Shown: one piece after another, positions 1 to 12,329 of the stretch
Layout: every line of letters begins with the position of its first letter
Position numbering within the stretch: the first letter of the stretch is position 1
Assembly: GCF_902806685.2 (NCBI RefSeq)
Contig: NC_048543.1
Span: forward strand, 8,280,106-8,344,105
DNA: 64,000 bases
Direction of reading: 5' to 3'
Source: Maniola hyperantus
Lineage: Eukaryota; Arthropoda; Insecta; Lepidoptera; Nymphalidae
The notes under the pieces: model-generated
Seen by the model: only the letters and a program-made list of their open reading frames with translations
Database searches by the model: none
What the model was told of the DNA's origin: nothing
Made by a program: the position numbers and the translations under genes

Positions 1-1661
1 ACAGTCACGATACGGTGGAAAGTCATTCCTATTCTTAGTTTAGGCGCATTATACTTACTTCTCTCGTATAACCACATGGAGCGCTGAGCGTAGCCCTGCA
101 GACTGCTGAGTAGCTAGCTGCGGTCTCGCCGCAGGTGCTCTGGCGCTAAATTATTCACGAGCATCACTTTGTGCCGCCGCGACCCGGATTACCTTTATAT
201 GTTTACTCGCTCGCGTAATTATACGCCCTCACGAAACTTGCTCACCGCAGACGACGTGCTCTTCCGTCATACTCCTAAGCTCTAATACTGCAGTGTACTG
301 GAATCAAATATATCATAGACTGGAATGAATCTAAATAATTATGTAAAAAGAAGAGTCCTGACTTACTGACTGATTCATCACTGCCCAGCCCAAACTCTTA
401 TTGGATCTAAAAAGCTGAAATTTTGAGCTGTATAATGTAAATAAGGAATAAGGTTGTAGTTTTGAAATTCGTACGGGATAAGGAATAAAAAGATTCATAT
501 TTTTCTGAGAGAAGCCAACGGCGGTCGCGCTAGTTTTCCATAATGATGGCTAGATCACGTCTAAATACTATATCTACCTACCCAGGACCGTATTCGAGTT
601 ATACTAATTCGGAAAATGTATACGTAGGTTCAAAGGAAGTATAAATACTTACCCGCACAAGTAAGTAAAAGTTGTACGTAGCTTTCAAACTACATTCTAT
701 ACTTACTTATAACATTCGCAGCCATCGATTTTGTCAGGTCCATCGCTCGGAGCCAATCAGCTAACTTCAATATCGCAGTGCAAACAAGAAGCAAATCGGT
801 ACTAGTCAAACGCAAACTTCAACCTACTAAAGCACTACGCATATTCTGTATTTTCATAGTTCCTGCGACACATCCAAGCTATAACCATCAACCGCGAAAA
901 AAACCTTCCAAGTGCGAGCTTCTAAACTCGCACATAAAGAGTTCCGTGCCATCGTATAAGAAATTACACTTTTAATTTTTTTTTGTGATCGAAGTACCCT
1001 GTAGATTTTGATCCCCTTGACTGGTCTTGACACACAGACAGACGAAGTGATCCATATGGGTTCCTTTTTTCTCTTGGGATACGGAACCCTAAAAATTAAT
1101 TGCCTGTCGTAACATGTTTGTCCTCAATGCGTAGAACCATGTAAAGCCATTGCTGTGTTTTTGAATATAAAATAGTCAAGGGTAAATAATTAATAGTCAA
1201 TAGCGCGGAAATGCAGCCAGTATTCTTGGCACCATTCCACGCGGTCATGATTTATATAGTAATTAGATAAGGCTAGCTTTAAGTTTTATTGTAATAATAA
1301 AAAAAAAGTCAAGGGTTATACTTGTGCAACCCACTTTATTAAAAACGTCACCTTAATTAAAAAGTTGTGTGTAGTTTCACTTTCATTGTATTTGATTTAA
1401 ACCATGCAATGGATTTTTCAATTACTACCAATATGGAACTTCATACACGAATTTAGTTTCCATGACAATAGGTACAACATTATGTAAACTTCGGATATCA
1501 TTCCTCAATAATAATAATGCTATGGGATGCATTAGGTACACACCACCTAATCCGCATAAATGTATCGATAACTTAGGATAGGTACTAACATAAAATATTT
1601 GTAGGAAAGAGACTGAAAAGCCTTTCCTAGATAGAAGATAATGATGATAATGATTAAGACG
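1..1661. other. Gene-free flank, no exon recognised
   Basis: I see no exon-like open frame with splice sites here; the only open frame (778-975) has no family resemblance. The first 300 bases are GC-richer than the rest, with many CpG. The stretch is probably intronic or upstream DNA of the nuclear-receptor gene that begins to show exons at 18856. That is inference. Confidence 0.5.
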
Positions 1662-1695
1662 GATACGGATCAGGATTACAATATATTAGATATAT

Positions 1696-1698
<3 letters not shown>

Positions 1699-1736
<38 letters not shown>
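1699..1736. repeat. (TA)n microsatellite
   Basis: Uninterrupted TA dinucleotides within a longer AT-only stretch. The equivalent tract in the second duplicate (about 4629-4653) is shorter, so this is a length-variable site. Other TA tracts lie at 49051-49086 and 56547-56568. Confidence 0.9.
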
Positions 1737-1745
<9 letters not shown>

Positions 1746-3431
1746 ATTATAATATATATTACAATATATTATATTATACAATACATATTCAAAATTCTTT
1801 GATCTTTTATCGTTTTGTATTTTATGTCTTTTTTCTTGTACCTTTATTTGTATTTAAATTTATTATTAATCATCTAGTTAGTGTAAGTGGCACTGCCGTT
1901 CTAATTAGATATAAAAAAAAAAAAAAAAAAAAAATTAGATTAACCATGCCTACGTGGGCGTACTAACATTATTCTTGCACACTACGAGAGATATCACAGA
2001 CTACCCTCGACTATACTACCCTAAATAATAATGAGTCATGATAACAACGTCTCTTATGAGACTAGACAATGCTAACTAACACTAGCCAAGTCCCTACCTA
2101 GCGACCGGCTCCACCATGTCCCCATACCGGTCCCAGACCAACCAGCTAACCTAGCACACCACAATTAGTTCAATTAACATCAACTACAACAATCACGTTT
2201 GTCTAATACAAATTGGAACGATAAACTTACCAGATAAACAGCTAGTGAACACACACTATACCATCATTCACACAATCACATAACTTTCCACAACCTAGTA
2301 CTTAACCTTTAAAAACTGAAACCACATTAGGTCACAACAACAATGATAATAATAAAACCTACAGTACGACACACGATGGGGTGATTACGTAATGTTCAAT
2401 GAGCCATCTTTTTAGAATAATTATTATACGGCTCTGCCGGCATATTCATAAATCTAAAAATTAAATCCTTGCGCGGCGTAGTAAGTGATGAAGTAGCGTA
2501 GCACTCTGCTACGATGATACGAAGATGCTAAATAGAGTTCAACGCAACAAATTACGTAATTAAAAAAACTAAAAACCTGACTGCCTAAAACAAACTTTAG
2601 TTACTGGTATTTTGAGAACTGATTTTGTACGGACTATATATACTTACATCTTGAAAGGTACGAAGGAGGTCTTTTGGCACAAGTGAAGAAGAAAATAAAA
2701 AATCGTTAACTTCGTATAAATCTAGAAACATTACAAATCCAAGTATGAATCCTCGGTGTGCGAATCTGACTCGCGCTTATAACCAGTTTTTCATATGGAT
2801 TCATAGCCAGCTAAAATAATTTGGTCGAATTTAATTGAAAAGTTTCGTTGAATTTATATGAACTTCAAGATGTTTTGCATCCATCATTTCATTTCAGCCG
2901 ATCAAATAACCGTAATCTTCACTTTAACTTTTGAGAAATAATTTTGAATCGATTTCATTCAACATGCCCTGTTTGAAAAGTCTTAAGACTCTGGAAAAAG
3001 TTAAAGGGTTGATATTAAATACTTACTTTTAATTTTTTGAAGTTAACCATTTGCCTTTTCAAAGACGTTTCAATCTTATTTATGAGTTCTTAATGAAGCT
3101 AAAAGAGTTCTGATTCGCAATTTTTAAAAGCCTTTTATTTAGTTTGCCTAGTTATTTCGTATGTTGTCATTTCGTCGAAAGTAGCTATCGGCTACTTAAA
3201 ATTTTCCTGAAATCGAACCTACTGTTACTGATAGGCCTAAACAAAAAAATACACTCATCGCCATTGATTTGCTGTCACCCGATGAGGAGTACACATGCCT
3301 TATTTGAATCTATTCATCAAATTTCCCTATTTTCATGGAACAAACCGACAGTACCAGGTACAGCCTTTGTAGTATAATAAGAACTGTCAAAATTTGGTAA
3401 GATTTGAGAACCCCCCCCCCCCCCTCTGGTA

Positions 3432-3905
3432 CGCGCACTAAAGGGACGTCCATGAATTACTTGAGGTGTTTTTTTGAATTTTCAGTCCCTCCCTCCCCCC
3501 CTGGTGAGATGTCGTGAGATTTTATTCAACCCCCTCCCCCATCCCCCAATCTCACGTGAGGCTTTTTCAAAATGTGGGTTTCTTACGTAACCGCGTTGGA
3601 TTGTTTATTGTAAAAAGAAAAGAAAATTTGCTTCGTGCTTTAATTTACGACATAGTTAAGGCAAGTAATCAATATTGCTGGGAGTTATAAGTGTAATAAA
3701 AATTTTACAATAGAATATCTTAAGCATGTACAATCTAGATTAAATCGACCAAAATAGTATATTTTTTTGTTTCAATCAGAAAAAAATATTGCGTGATATT
3801 TGCCGAGACCCCCCCCCCCCCTCTCCAACGTAAGATTAGATGGGATTTGACTCGACCCCCTCCACGCCTTAAACATCTCTCGTAATTTATGGATGCCACC
3901 TAACA
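3432..3905. mobile_element. C-tract foldback/MITE-like element (copy in duplicate A1)
   Basis: The ends are inverted: 'gacgtccatgaattac' near 3446 faces 'gtaatttatggatgccacc' near 3882. The interior holds long C runs and short C/T blocks. The same element occurs in the second duplicate (6351-6824). There is no coding capacity. Terminal inverted repeats without an ORF suggest a non-autonomous DNA transposon; the family name is unknown to me. Confidence 0.55.
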
Positions 3906-4587
3906 GATAGACGAACATTTAAAAAAAAAAGCTATTTTGGGCTCTTTATTGATAACAATAACCCAAGTAGCCTAGTGCTTGCTCTAATTTAAACTTTAAA
4001 AAATATTTAGTATTTTAATGTACATTAAGCGTCCAGTAACAGTAATTTTGTTATTTACTATTTTAATGAATAATCTTTAGAAAAGATAAAGCAAAATAAT
4101 CTCGGTTGAAGCAAATTAAATAGGTATGAATAACTTATAGCAATTATCATAAAATCTTGTAAAAGAGCGAAGTGTCGCGAAGACGCGCAACCGGCGGCGG
4201 CGGAGCGGGCGCTGACGAGGGGCAAACTTTTCAATTACCGCCATGTCGTGTTACCCCGCAGCGGGTTAAATTAATTCTCTCCACTTCACAAAAAGATTCA
4301 CCTTACCCACACCGCCCCTGTGAATCGACACCGTCCATCCTGACGTTTTTCGAATTTTCCCCCGAATTTTCCTGCCGCTCGCTCGTAACATACTGACGTT
4401 TCACAATATTTATTTTTAATTTAACGGTTCGCGCGCAAGATTCGGAATCTACGGTGTGCTTACCTTTTTGAAGTTCTTTTGTGTAAAAAGAGTATTAAAC
4501 TGTAATGAATTGGAAAGCGACCTTTCCTTTTACTCCACTCTCTTTGTTTATACACACGCCTTTCCGTATATTCGCAACGATTCTATC

Positions 4588-4621
4588 GATACGGATCAGG
4601 ATTACAATATATTAGATATAT

Positions 4622-4663
<42 letters not shown>

Positions 4664-7503
4664 ATTATAATATATATTACAATATATTATATTATACAAT
4701 ACATATTCAAAATTCTTTGATCTTTTATCGTTTTGTATTTTATGTCTTTTTTCTTGTACCTTTATTTGTATTTAAATTTATTATTAATCATCTAGTTAGT
4801 GTAAGTGGCACTGCCGTTCTAATTAGATATAAAAAAAAAAAAAAAAAAAAAATTAGATTAACCATGCCTACGTGGGCGTACTAACATTATTCTTGCACAC
4901 TACGAGAGATATCACAGACTACCCTCGACTATACTACCCTAAATAATAATGAGTCATGATAACAACGTCTCTTATGAGACTAGACAATGCTAACTAACAC
5001 TAGCCAAGTCCCTACCTAGCGACCGGCTCCACCATGTCCCCATACCGGTCCCAGACCAACCAGCTAACCTAGCACACCACAATTAGTTCAATTAACATCA
5101 ACTACAACAATCACGTTTGTCTAATACAAATTGGAACGATAAACTTACCAGATAAACAGCTAGTGAACACACACTATACCATCATTCACACAATCACATA
5201 ACTTTCCACAACCTAGTACTTAACCTTTAAAAACTGAAACCACATTAGGTCACAACAACAATGATAATAATAAAACCTACAGTACGACACACGATGGGGT
5301 GATTACGTAATGTTCAATGAGCCATCTTTTTAGAATAATTATTATACGGCTCTGCCGGCATATTCATAAATCTAAAAATTAAATCCTTGCGCGGCGTAGT
5401 AAGTGATGAAGTAGCGTAGCACTCTGCTACGATGATACGAAGATGCTAAATAGAGTTCAACGCAACAAATTACGTAATTAAAAAAACTAAAAACCTGACT
5501 GCCTAAAACAAACTTTAGTTACTGGTATTTTGAGAACTGATTTTGTACGGACTATATATACTTACATCTTGAAAGGTACGAAGGAGGTCTTTTGGCACAA
5601 GTGAAGAAGAAAATAAAAAATCGTTAACTTCGTATAAATCTAGAAACATTACAAATCCAAGTATGAATCCTCGGTGTGCGAATCTGACTCGCGCTTATAA
5701 CCAGTTTTTCATATGGATTCATAGCCAGCTAAAATAATTTGGTCGAATTTAATTGAAAAGTTTCGTTGAATTTATATGAACTTCAAGATGTTTTGCATCC
5801 ATCATTTCATTTCAGCCGATCAAATAACCGTAATCTTCACTTTAACTTTTGAGAAATAATTTTGAATCGATTTCATTCAACATGCCCTGTTTGAAAAGTC
5901 TTAAGACTCTGGAAAAAGTTAAAGGGTTGATATTAAATACTTACTTTTAATTTTTTGAAGTTAACCATTTGCCTTTTCAAAGACGTTTCAATCTTATTTA
6001 TGAGTTCTTAATGAAGCTAAAAGAGTTCTGATTCGCAATTTTTAAAAGCCTTTTATTTAGTTTGCCTAGTTATTTCGTATGTTGTCATTTCGTCGAAAGT
6101 AGCTATCGGCTACTTAAAATTTTCCTGAAATCGAACCTACTGTTACTGATAGGCCTAAACAAAAAAATACACTCATCGCCATTGATTTGCTGTCACCCGA
6201 TGAGGAGTACACATGCCTTATTTGAATCTATTCATCAAATTTCCCTATTTTCATGGAACAAACCGACAGTACCAGGTACAGCCTTTGTAGTATAATAAGA
6301 ACTGTCAAAATTTGGTAAGATTTGAGACCCCCCCCCCCCCCCCCTCTGGTACGCGCACTAAAGGGACGTCCATGAATTACTTGAGGTGTTTTTTTGAATT
6401 TTCAGTCCCTCCCTCCCCCCCTGGTGAGATGTCGTGAGATTTTATTCAACCCCCTCCCCCATCCCCCAATCTCACGTGAGGCTTTTTCAAAATGTGGGTT
6501 TCTTACGTAACCGCGTTGGATTGTTTATTGTAAAAAGAAAAGAAAATTTGCTTCGTGCTTTAATTTACGACATAGTTAAGGCAAGTAATCAATATTGCTG
6601 GGAGTTATAAGTGTAATAAAAATTTTACAATAGAATATCTTAAGCATGTACAATCTAGATTAAATCGACCAAAATAGTATATTTTTTTGTTTCAATCAGA
6701 AAAAAATATTGCGTGATATTTGCCGAGACCCCCCCCCCCCTCTCCAACGTAAGATTAGATGGGATTTGACTCGACCCCCTCCACGCCTTAAACATCTCTC
6801 GTAATTTATGGATGCCACCTAACAGATAGACGAACATTTAAAAAAAAAAGCTATTTTGGGCTCTTTATTGATAACAATAACCCAAGTAGCCTAGTGCTTG
6901 CTCTAATTTAAACTTTAAAAAATATTTAGTATTTTAATGTACATTAAGCGTCCAGTAACAGTAATTTTGTTATTTACTATTTTAATGAATAATCTTTAGA
7001 AAAGATAAAGCAAAATAATCTCGGTTGAAGCAAATTAAATAGGTATGAATAACTTATAGCAATTATCATAAAATCTTGTAAAAGAGCGAAGTGTCGCGAA
7101 GACGCGCAACCGGCGGCGGCGGAGCGGGCGCTGACGAGGGGCAAACTTTTCAATTACCGCCATGTCGTGTTACCCCGCAGCGGGTTAAATTAATTCTCTC
7201 CACTTCACAAAAAGATTCACCTTACCCACACCGCCCCTGTGAATCGACACCGTCCATCCTGACGTTTTTCGAATTTTCCCCCGAATTTTCCTGCCGCTCG
7301 CTCGTAACATACTGACGTTTCACAATATTTATTTTTAATTTAACGGTTCGCGCGCAAGATTCGGAATCTACGGTGTGCTTACCTTTTTGAAGTTCTTTTG
7401 TGTAAAAAGAGTATTAAACTGTAATGAATTGGAAAGCGACCTTTCCTTTTACTCCACTCTCTTTGTTTATACACACGCCTTTCCGTATATTCGCAACGAT
7501 TCT
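4588..7503 (+). repeat. Tandem segmental duplication A, copy 2 (~2.92 kb)
   Basis: Head-to-tail copy of 1662-4583. The joint at 4584-4587 consists of a few extra bases between the end motif 'cgcaacgattct' and the start motif 'gatacggatcagg'. In the lines I compared, the differences from copy 1 are confined to simple-sequence tracts: shorter (TA)n near 4629-4653, and different C-run lengths at 6327-6344 and 6729-6740. Confidence 0.95.
6351..6824. mobile_element. C-tract foldback/MITE-like element (copy in duplicate A2)
   Basis: Same element as 3432-3905, carried by the second copy of tandem duplication A. C-run lengths differ between the two. Confidence 0.55.
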
Positions 7504-8290
7504 CGTTTTAGCGTAAAATCTGGTTATTAAGAGAAAATTGTTATTTCAGTAGCTAAGCAATATTTTTCGTTATGAATTATTGAATTCTAAGGAATAGGAC
7601 GAGATACCTATTTATTAGCTCGTTATCCTAACATAATACGTTCATAAATTAATGTAAAATTGAAACACTTTTCACAGAATATTAATCTTGTTCGACCCTT
7701 AAATTTTATCGCTCATTCTCACAAACCATTGCGTGTTACTCGTGTCGGGAGCGTAACGAATTGAATAGATTGCGGCTCCTAGAGGTATAGTTTGTGAGTT
7801 AGGATTCTAACACGTGTTCAACACCTCCTGCTCTCCTGACCATGGCATTATCACGAGGGGAGCTGTGAATTAGGGGAGCTCATTTCATATTATTGTAAAA
7901 TTAGTAATGCTTGTAAAGATGCACTTATGCACGTATTATTGGGCTATTTTATTTCAATAGCGTTCATAGCAAAATAAATACAACTAACTTAAAAGTTTTT
8001 TTGCCAGACACCTTATTAGAGAAATAAATCTGATGCTGCCAGTTTAAAAACCTTGAGTATGCAATAGGCACGTCTTTTACACAATTAAAAAATCCGTACT
8101 TAGGTTGATTTTGATAAATATTTTTTTAGAATATTTCTCACTTTTGACTTGTTCTTGAAATTATAGAATCTATTGCTTATAATATAAGTAGTTACTTACA
8201 ATATATTATTACTTTAGAAATCTCAGCAACAATTAAAAATTGCTCACAGTAATATGTTGTAATATGCAAATATCTATGTACTTAAACAGC
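7504..8290. other. AT-rich gene-free stretch
   Basis: Unique AT-rich DNA following duplication A. I see no exon, RNA gene or recognisable repeat. Confidence 0.5.
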
Positions 8291-8291
8291 A

Positions 8292-8499
8292 ATCCTAATA
8301 TAAATGTGAAACTGTGTATGTTTGGATGTTTGTTTCTCAATAACGCAAAAACTACTGGACGGATTTGGCTGAAATTTGGAATGGAGATAGATTGTACCCT
8401 GGATACATAGGCTACTTTTTATCCCGAAAAATCAAAGAGTTCTCGCGGGATTTTGAAAAACGTAAATCCACGCGGAGAATGTTGCGGGCATCAGCTAGT
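8292..8499 (+). mobile_element. Lepidopteran non-autonomous element, 'gcgggcatcagctagt' family
   Basis: Begins with 'cctaatataaatg' and a T/G-rich head. It passes through the conserved middle 'ggatttggctgaaatttgga' and 'ttttatcccgaaaaatcaa' and ends 'gcgggcatcagctagta'. The same order of motifs recurs at 9300, 11831, 14876, 16024, 31674, 38134, 38811, 40324 and 56126. The conserved tail and lack of ORFs match what I know of Lep1-type Helitron-like elements of Lepidoptera; the exact family is inference. Confidence 0.75.
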
Positions 8500-9435
8500 A
8501 AGTAAATATGTTGTGTAAGAACGATAAAACCTACTACAAAAGGAACGAAATCCGTAGATAAATTCAACCCGATTATGTGATTTATTTACCTTTTTACCCG
8601 GTCCTCTCTACCATCTAAAATATTACCAATATTATGACAATAACCGATTCAACCCTCGTCCGACCTGAGAGAGAATCCCATCAAATTTAATTTTAATGTC
8701 GTGCGTGAACAAATTATTGCACGGTCATTGTTTAACGAAAATAAAATGTTATAATGGGATAAACTGCTCCATCTGGCTCTGATGATGTTTTTTCTGTTAC
8801 CTTGCGCGGTAGTTAATTAATTTCTGCTTTGCAATGGGGGGTTAATTGCATTACAGATGAGTGGATTTGTTGAGGTTTAGTCGTAATTGGTTTTTGGTAT
8901 TAATAATAATTACCTGTAATATTCAATCGGATCTCGAAATTTTAAGGGTATATTTATCTATCGATTATAGTATAGGAATTAATTCAAAGTTTGAAATTAT
9001 ATTTATGACAAAGCATAGAGTATACTTATGTCTTAACAAATGTACAGTAAAACAACAAAACGCAAAACTCCATGTCTGCCTTTCACGGATTTCTTCATTT
9101 CTGATTTAATCATGTGGAAAAACGCTAAACACAGCTCCTTTCATCGTTCGCTCAGTGGCTTTGAGCTTTCTTATGAGGTCCGTAGTTAGCGACCATGACG
9201 ATATTAGAGATAACTTGACCGTCTCGCTTTTAAATCGAGTTTTAAATCCCAAAACATCATTAAAACAGGTAGATTAGACATACCTACATTTAGATCAATC
9301 CATACTAAGTAATATTATAAATGGGAAAGTGTGTTTGTCTGCCTGTCTGATAGGTTTTCAAGGTCCAACAGTTTAACCGATTTTGATGAAATTTGGTACA
9401 GAGTTAGCTTGCAACCCGGAAATTAACATTAACAA

Positions 9436-9818
9436 AAATTTTTACAAAAAAAATAAAAACCGACTTCGATACACAAACACTAAAAATTGAAAAATAATTT
9501 AATTTATTACCGAATATATTATGTATGTATTTATTTTTTATTTTATTTTTTATATTATGTATACAAGAGTTAATATAGTTCCATAATAATACTTTTTGGT
9601 GCCGGTGCCAATTAGCTTTAGCTGCGCGAATCGTCTAGACTTCATATTTTTATGAGACTCCACAATGGCACCTCATTGGCACCGACCCCAAAAAATATTA
9701 TTATGGAACTATATTAACTCTTGTATACATAATATATGCGGTAATAAATTAAATTATTTTTCAATTTTTAGTGTTTGTGTATCGAAGTCGGTTTTTATTT
9801 TTTTTGTAAAAAAAATTT
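9436..9818. mobile_element. Long foldback (inverted-repeat) element nested in an older element
   Basis: The left arm (about 9436-9611) contains 'aaaaaccgacttcgatacac', 'aaattgaaaaataattt' and 'gagttaatatagttccataa'. The right arm (about 9662-9818) contains their reverse complements in reverse order, lacking a T-rich stretch of about 30 bases. The loop is about 50 bases ('gccaattagctttagctgcg' onward). Arms of about 150 bases with a small loop indicate a foldback/MITE element. Confidence 0.85.
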
Positions 9819-10081
9819 ATTTCACAATTTTTAGTGGCCCCATGGAATTATGCTATGACTGGTTAAAAATCTACTGTTTACTAAGCTATTACACTGATCG
9901 CGAGCAATTTACTCTTATCCGTTGAGGAGTTCCAGTATCTATCTTCGAAGATGTTCATCAGATCTTCACCAAATTTAAATGGGACCAACTTTGAAGTATA
10001 CCCTTTCAAACAAAAAAGAATTTTCAAAATCGGTCCAGGCGTCTTCGAGTAATCGGGGAACATACATAAAAAAAAAAAAAA

Positions 10082-10111
10082 AGATCCTCCTTTTTTTGAA
10101 GTCGGTTAAAA
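10082..10111 (-). mobile_element. End of an 'accgacttcaaaaaa' repeat
   Basis: Contains 'cctttttttgaagtcggtta', an end sequence that recurs at 46258-46302 and, in the opposite orientation, at 55036 and 57550. It is part of the insertion separating the two halves of the element at 9300-10206. Confidence 0.6.
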
Positions 10112-10206
10112 ATAACACAAATTTTTATCCCGTAAAATCTAAGAGTTTGTACGGGATTTAAAAAAAACTTAAATCGAAGCGGACGAAGTCGTGGCCAATA
10201 TCTAGT

Positions 10207-11830
10207 TAACTATAATTTTATTTATTTTATTATTTTTACTCTGAACAGCTTCTGGAACTCGGCAGCGTAACACCAAACAAAGTTATTTATAGTGCGAAAA
10301 CAAATCATGGTGCACTCTCAACTTAAGTTTGGAAACAGGCTCCGATGCTCAAAAACCGCTGGCGGCTGCCGCCCGAAGTTGGCACTGTTCCGTCAACTTT
10401 GAAAAGATAAAAATCTATTCAGATTTTAATAACAATGCCAATAATAAGTATTTAAGAAAAATATTTTATAAAATTTCAGGTGAACAATCATTTAGGTGGT
10501 TTCTTTGAATTGTAGTTGCCTGTAGGTATATAGGTACAACAAGAGTTATTTTTTTATATAATTTTCTAAGCTCTACTTATAATTTGCAAGTATGGTGTTC
10601 CAGTTTACCTATACTTTAGCTCAAAGGTAAATAAAAACTTGGATATTTCTCATATTATGTCAGTGCACTCAAAAATATTCTCGAGATCGGCACTTGAGAC
10701 TTTTAAGGATTTAGGAAATGTGTTCTCTAGAGGTGATAACGGTAAGGAATAATTTCCCGCGCAGGTGTAACGGGCCCTGGGAAGCGGCACACCTGACGCG
10801 CCCCCTCTGCCTCTTCGCTGCCCTCCGCCCTCTCTGGCTCGTTAATGATGATGTGCTCAGCCAGCAGACTATTTCACTTCTGAATACATCTTTCTCACTT
10901 TTAATCTTACCTCCCTCTCGCTCGCGGGTGGAATTCTCGCGGCATCCCTGTCTATCCAGGTTCGCCTGGTCGCATCCACCTAGTCAATTCGGCAAACGCG
11001 TATCTACTTTATGTCGGAAATGTAATGGAACAAATGCGGCTGGAATTAACGTCGAAACGAATGTCGGGACATGGGGTCGTTCTCTCAGCGGATATTTTCC
11101 ACGCGATGATTTCGGTGCACATCTATAGAGCTGTAATAACGTACCTACTGTTTAATACCGTTGATACCGAAATTAAACCTTAATCGAATCACGATCGACA
11201 CAGAATAGAGAATGGTTGTAATGTAACTGGGAACATAATAAGAGTAGGAATGTTATGTATGAAATATCAAATAATGAAATATCAATATATCTATTAATCA
11301 TTAAGTATACTGCTCTTATTTTTTTATGAGTTGCAGCATTCATTCATTCATACTTATTATAAAGACTATTGAAATATGACATATGAATATACAAATCTGC
11401 ATTTCTACCTCATACTTAAAAGCAGTGACTCCTTATAGTATAAACTTTAAGGAGTCACTGCTCTGATAAAACCACTACTAATATCGTAACTCGTAAGCAT
11501 TCAAATCCAAACTATAGGAAACATTGTACCAAACTATTAAAAAAGTGGTAATTGAGGGATTTACCTAACACGTTTTAACTTCTACCCCAAAAATAACTCT
11601 TTAAAATGGCAAAAGAAAGATTCTTAATCAGGTTTTAATCCTAACGTATTTATAAAGACATTTTCCGTTAGAATCGAATGTTTCCTCAAAGGCCAACGAA
11701 TGTGAAGATTCTTCGCGTCATGCTCTCTCAATAAACTGCAGGTCCTACCTACGTAAGTGATAGATATAACGGATTTAATCGTTTTAATTTAACAAAAAAA
11801 ACCTTTTCATTTTAAGATTTTCATTGTTAT
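10207..11830. other. Gene-free stretch with a GC-rich patch at about 10750-11060
   Basis: No exon is recognised. The patch at 10750-11060 is markedly richer in G+C than its surroundings and has several CACCTG/CAGGTG-type hexamers (for example near 10763 and 10788). It has an open frame of 136 codons from a non-ATG start region without family resemblance or splice support. It could be a regulatory element; this cannot be decided from one sequence. Confidence 0.4.
11421..11462. repeat. Perfect 15-bp stem hairpin
   Basis: 'agcagtgactcctta' at 11421 is followed, after a loop of about 12 bases, by its exact reverse complement ending at 11462. It is too short for a microRNA precursor. No flanking repeat family was recognised. 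Confidence 0.8.
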
Positions 11831-11994
11831 CCATACTAATATTATAAATGCGAAAGTGTGTCTGTCTGTCTGTCGGTCTGCTAGCCTTTCACAGCCCATC
11901 TGCTGGCTACTTTTTATCCCGGAAAATCAAAGAGGTCCCACGGGATTTTTAAAAATCTAAATCCACGCGGACGAAGTCGCGGGCATCCTCTAGT
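11831..11994 (+). mobile_element. 'gcgggcatcagctagt'-family element, internally shortened
   Basis: Begins 'ccatactaatattataaatg' and ends 'gcgggcatcctctagt'. The middle part carrying 'gattttgatgaaatttgg' is missing: the head runs from 'cagcccatctg' straight into 'ctggctactttttatccc'. It is an internally deleted copy. Confidence 0.8.
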
Positions 11995-12329
11995 TTTTTA
12001 ATAAATAGTTTAATTTGATGATTATTAATGATCTATTAAATTACACATAATTTCCTATTTGCAAGAATATTGGGAAAGGTATAACTGTCGTTAATGGTTT
12101 TGATTATTTTATTTTTTGCTGTTGATTGTTAAAGTAAAAAAAATACTTACTTAATCTCTCTACAATATGCCCCACCTAATTGATGTGATCCTATAAATTA
12201 TCTTCCATCAGATCTCGAAGGGAGATGTTAAGAAAGGTATCCTATCCATTTCCTCCAAAGCATGGTGATGATGGTATTAGTTGCGAAATGCTTTTACTTG
12301 GATGAATAATTACTTCAAATTGCATGGAA

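Larger units (their letters stand above)
1662..4583 (+). repeat. Tandem segmental duplication A, copy 1 (~2.92 kb)
   Basis: The block starts at 'gatacggatcaggattaca' and ends at 'cgcaacgattct'. The following block (4588-7503) repeats it in the same order and orientation. Landmarks lie 2918-2926 bases apart; the offset drifts only because (TA)n, poly-A and poly-C tracts differ in length. Contents: a (TA)n tract near 1700-1736, poly-A at about 1911-1933, a strongly G-poor stretch (about 1960-2350), a C-tract foldback element (3432-3905) and a CpG-rich stretch (4165-4395). No gene is recognised inside. Confidence 0.95.
9300..10206 (+). mobile_element. 'gcgggcatcagctagt'-family element split by a nested insertion
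   Basis: The left half (9300-about 9425) carries 'catactaagtaatattataa' and 'ccgattttgatgaaatttgg'. The right half resumes near 10121 with 'tttttatcccgtaaaatct' and ends near 10206 with a degenerate 'gacgaagtcgtggcc...tctagt' tail. About 700 bases of unrelated sequence, including a long foldback, separate the halves. Confidence 0.7.

Noticed and set aside
3144..3377. 77-codon open frame, repeated at 6062-6295
   Set aside because: Identity of the copies comes from the tandem duplication, not from selection; begins with a non-ATG codon and has no family features.
4456..4884. 142-codon open frame
   Set aside because: Low-complexity translation of the (TA)n tract and poly-A across the duplication joint; the equivalent position at the start of the first duplicate lacks it.
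10718..11128. 136-codon open frame in a GC-rich patch
   Set aside because: Starts at a non-ATG codon region, no recognised domain, no splice support; GC-rich DNA carries long open frames by chance.
11421..11462. microRNA precursor
   Set aside because: The stem is only 15 bp with a small loop and total length about 42 bases, too short for Dicer/Drosha substrates.
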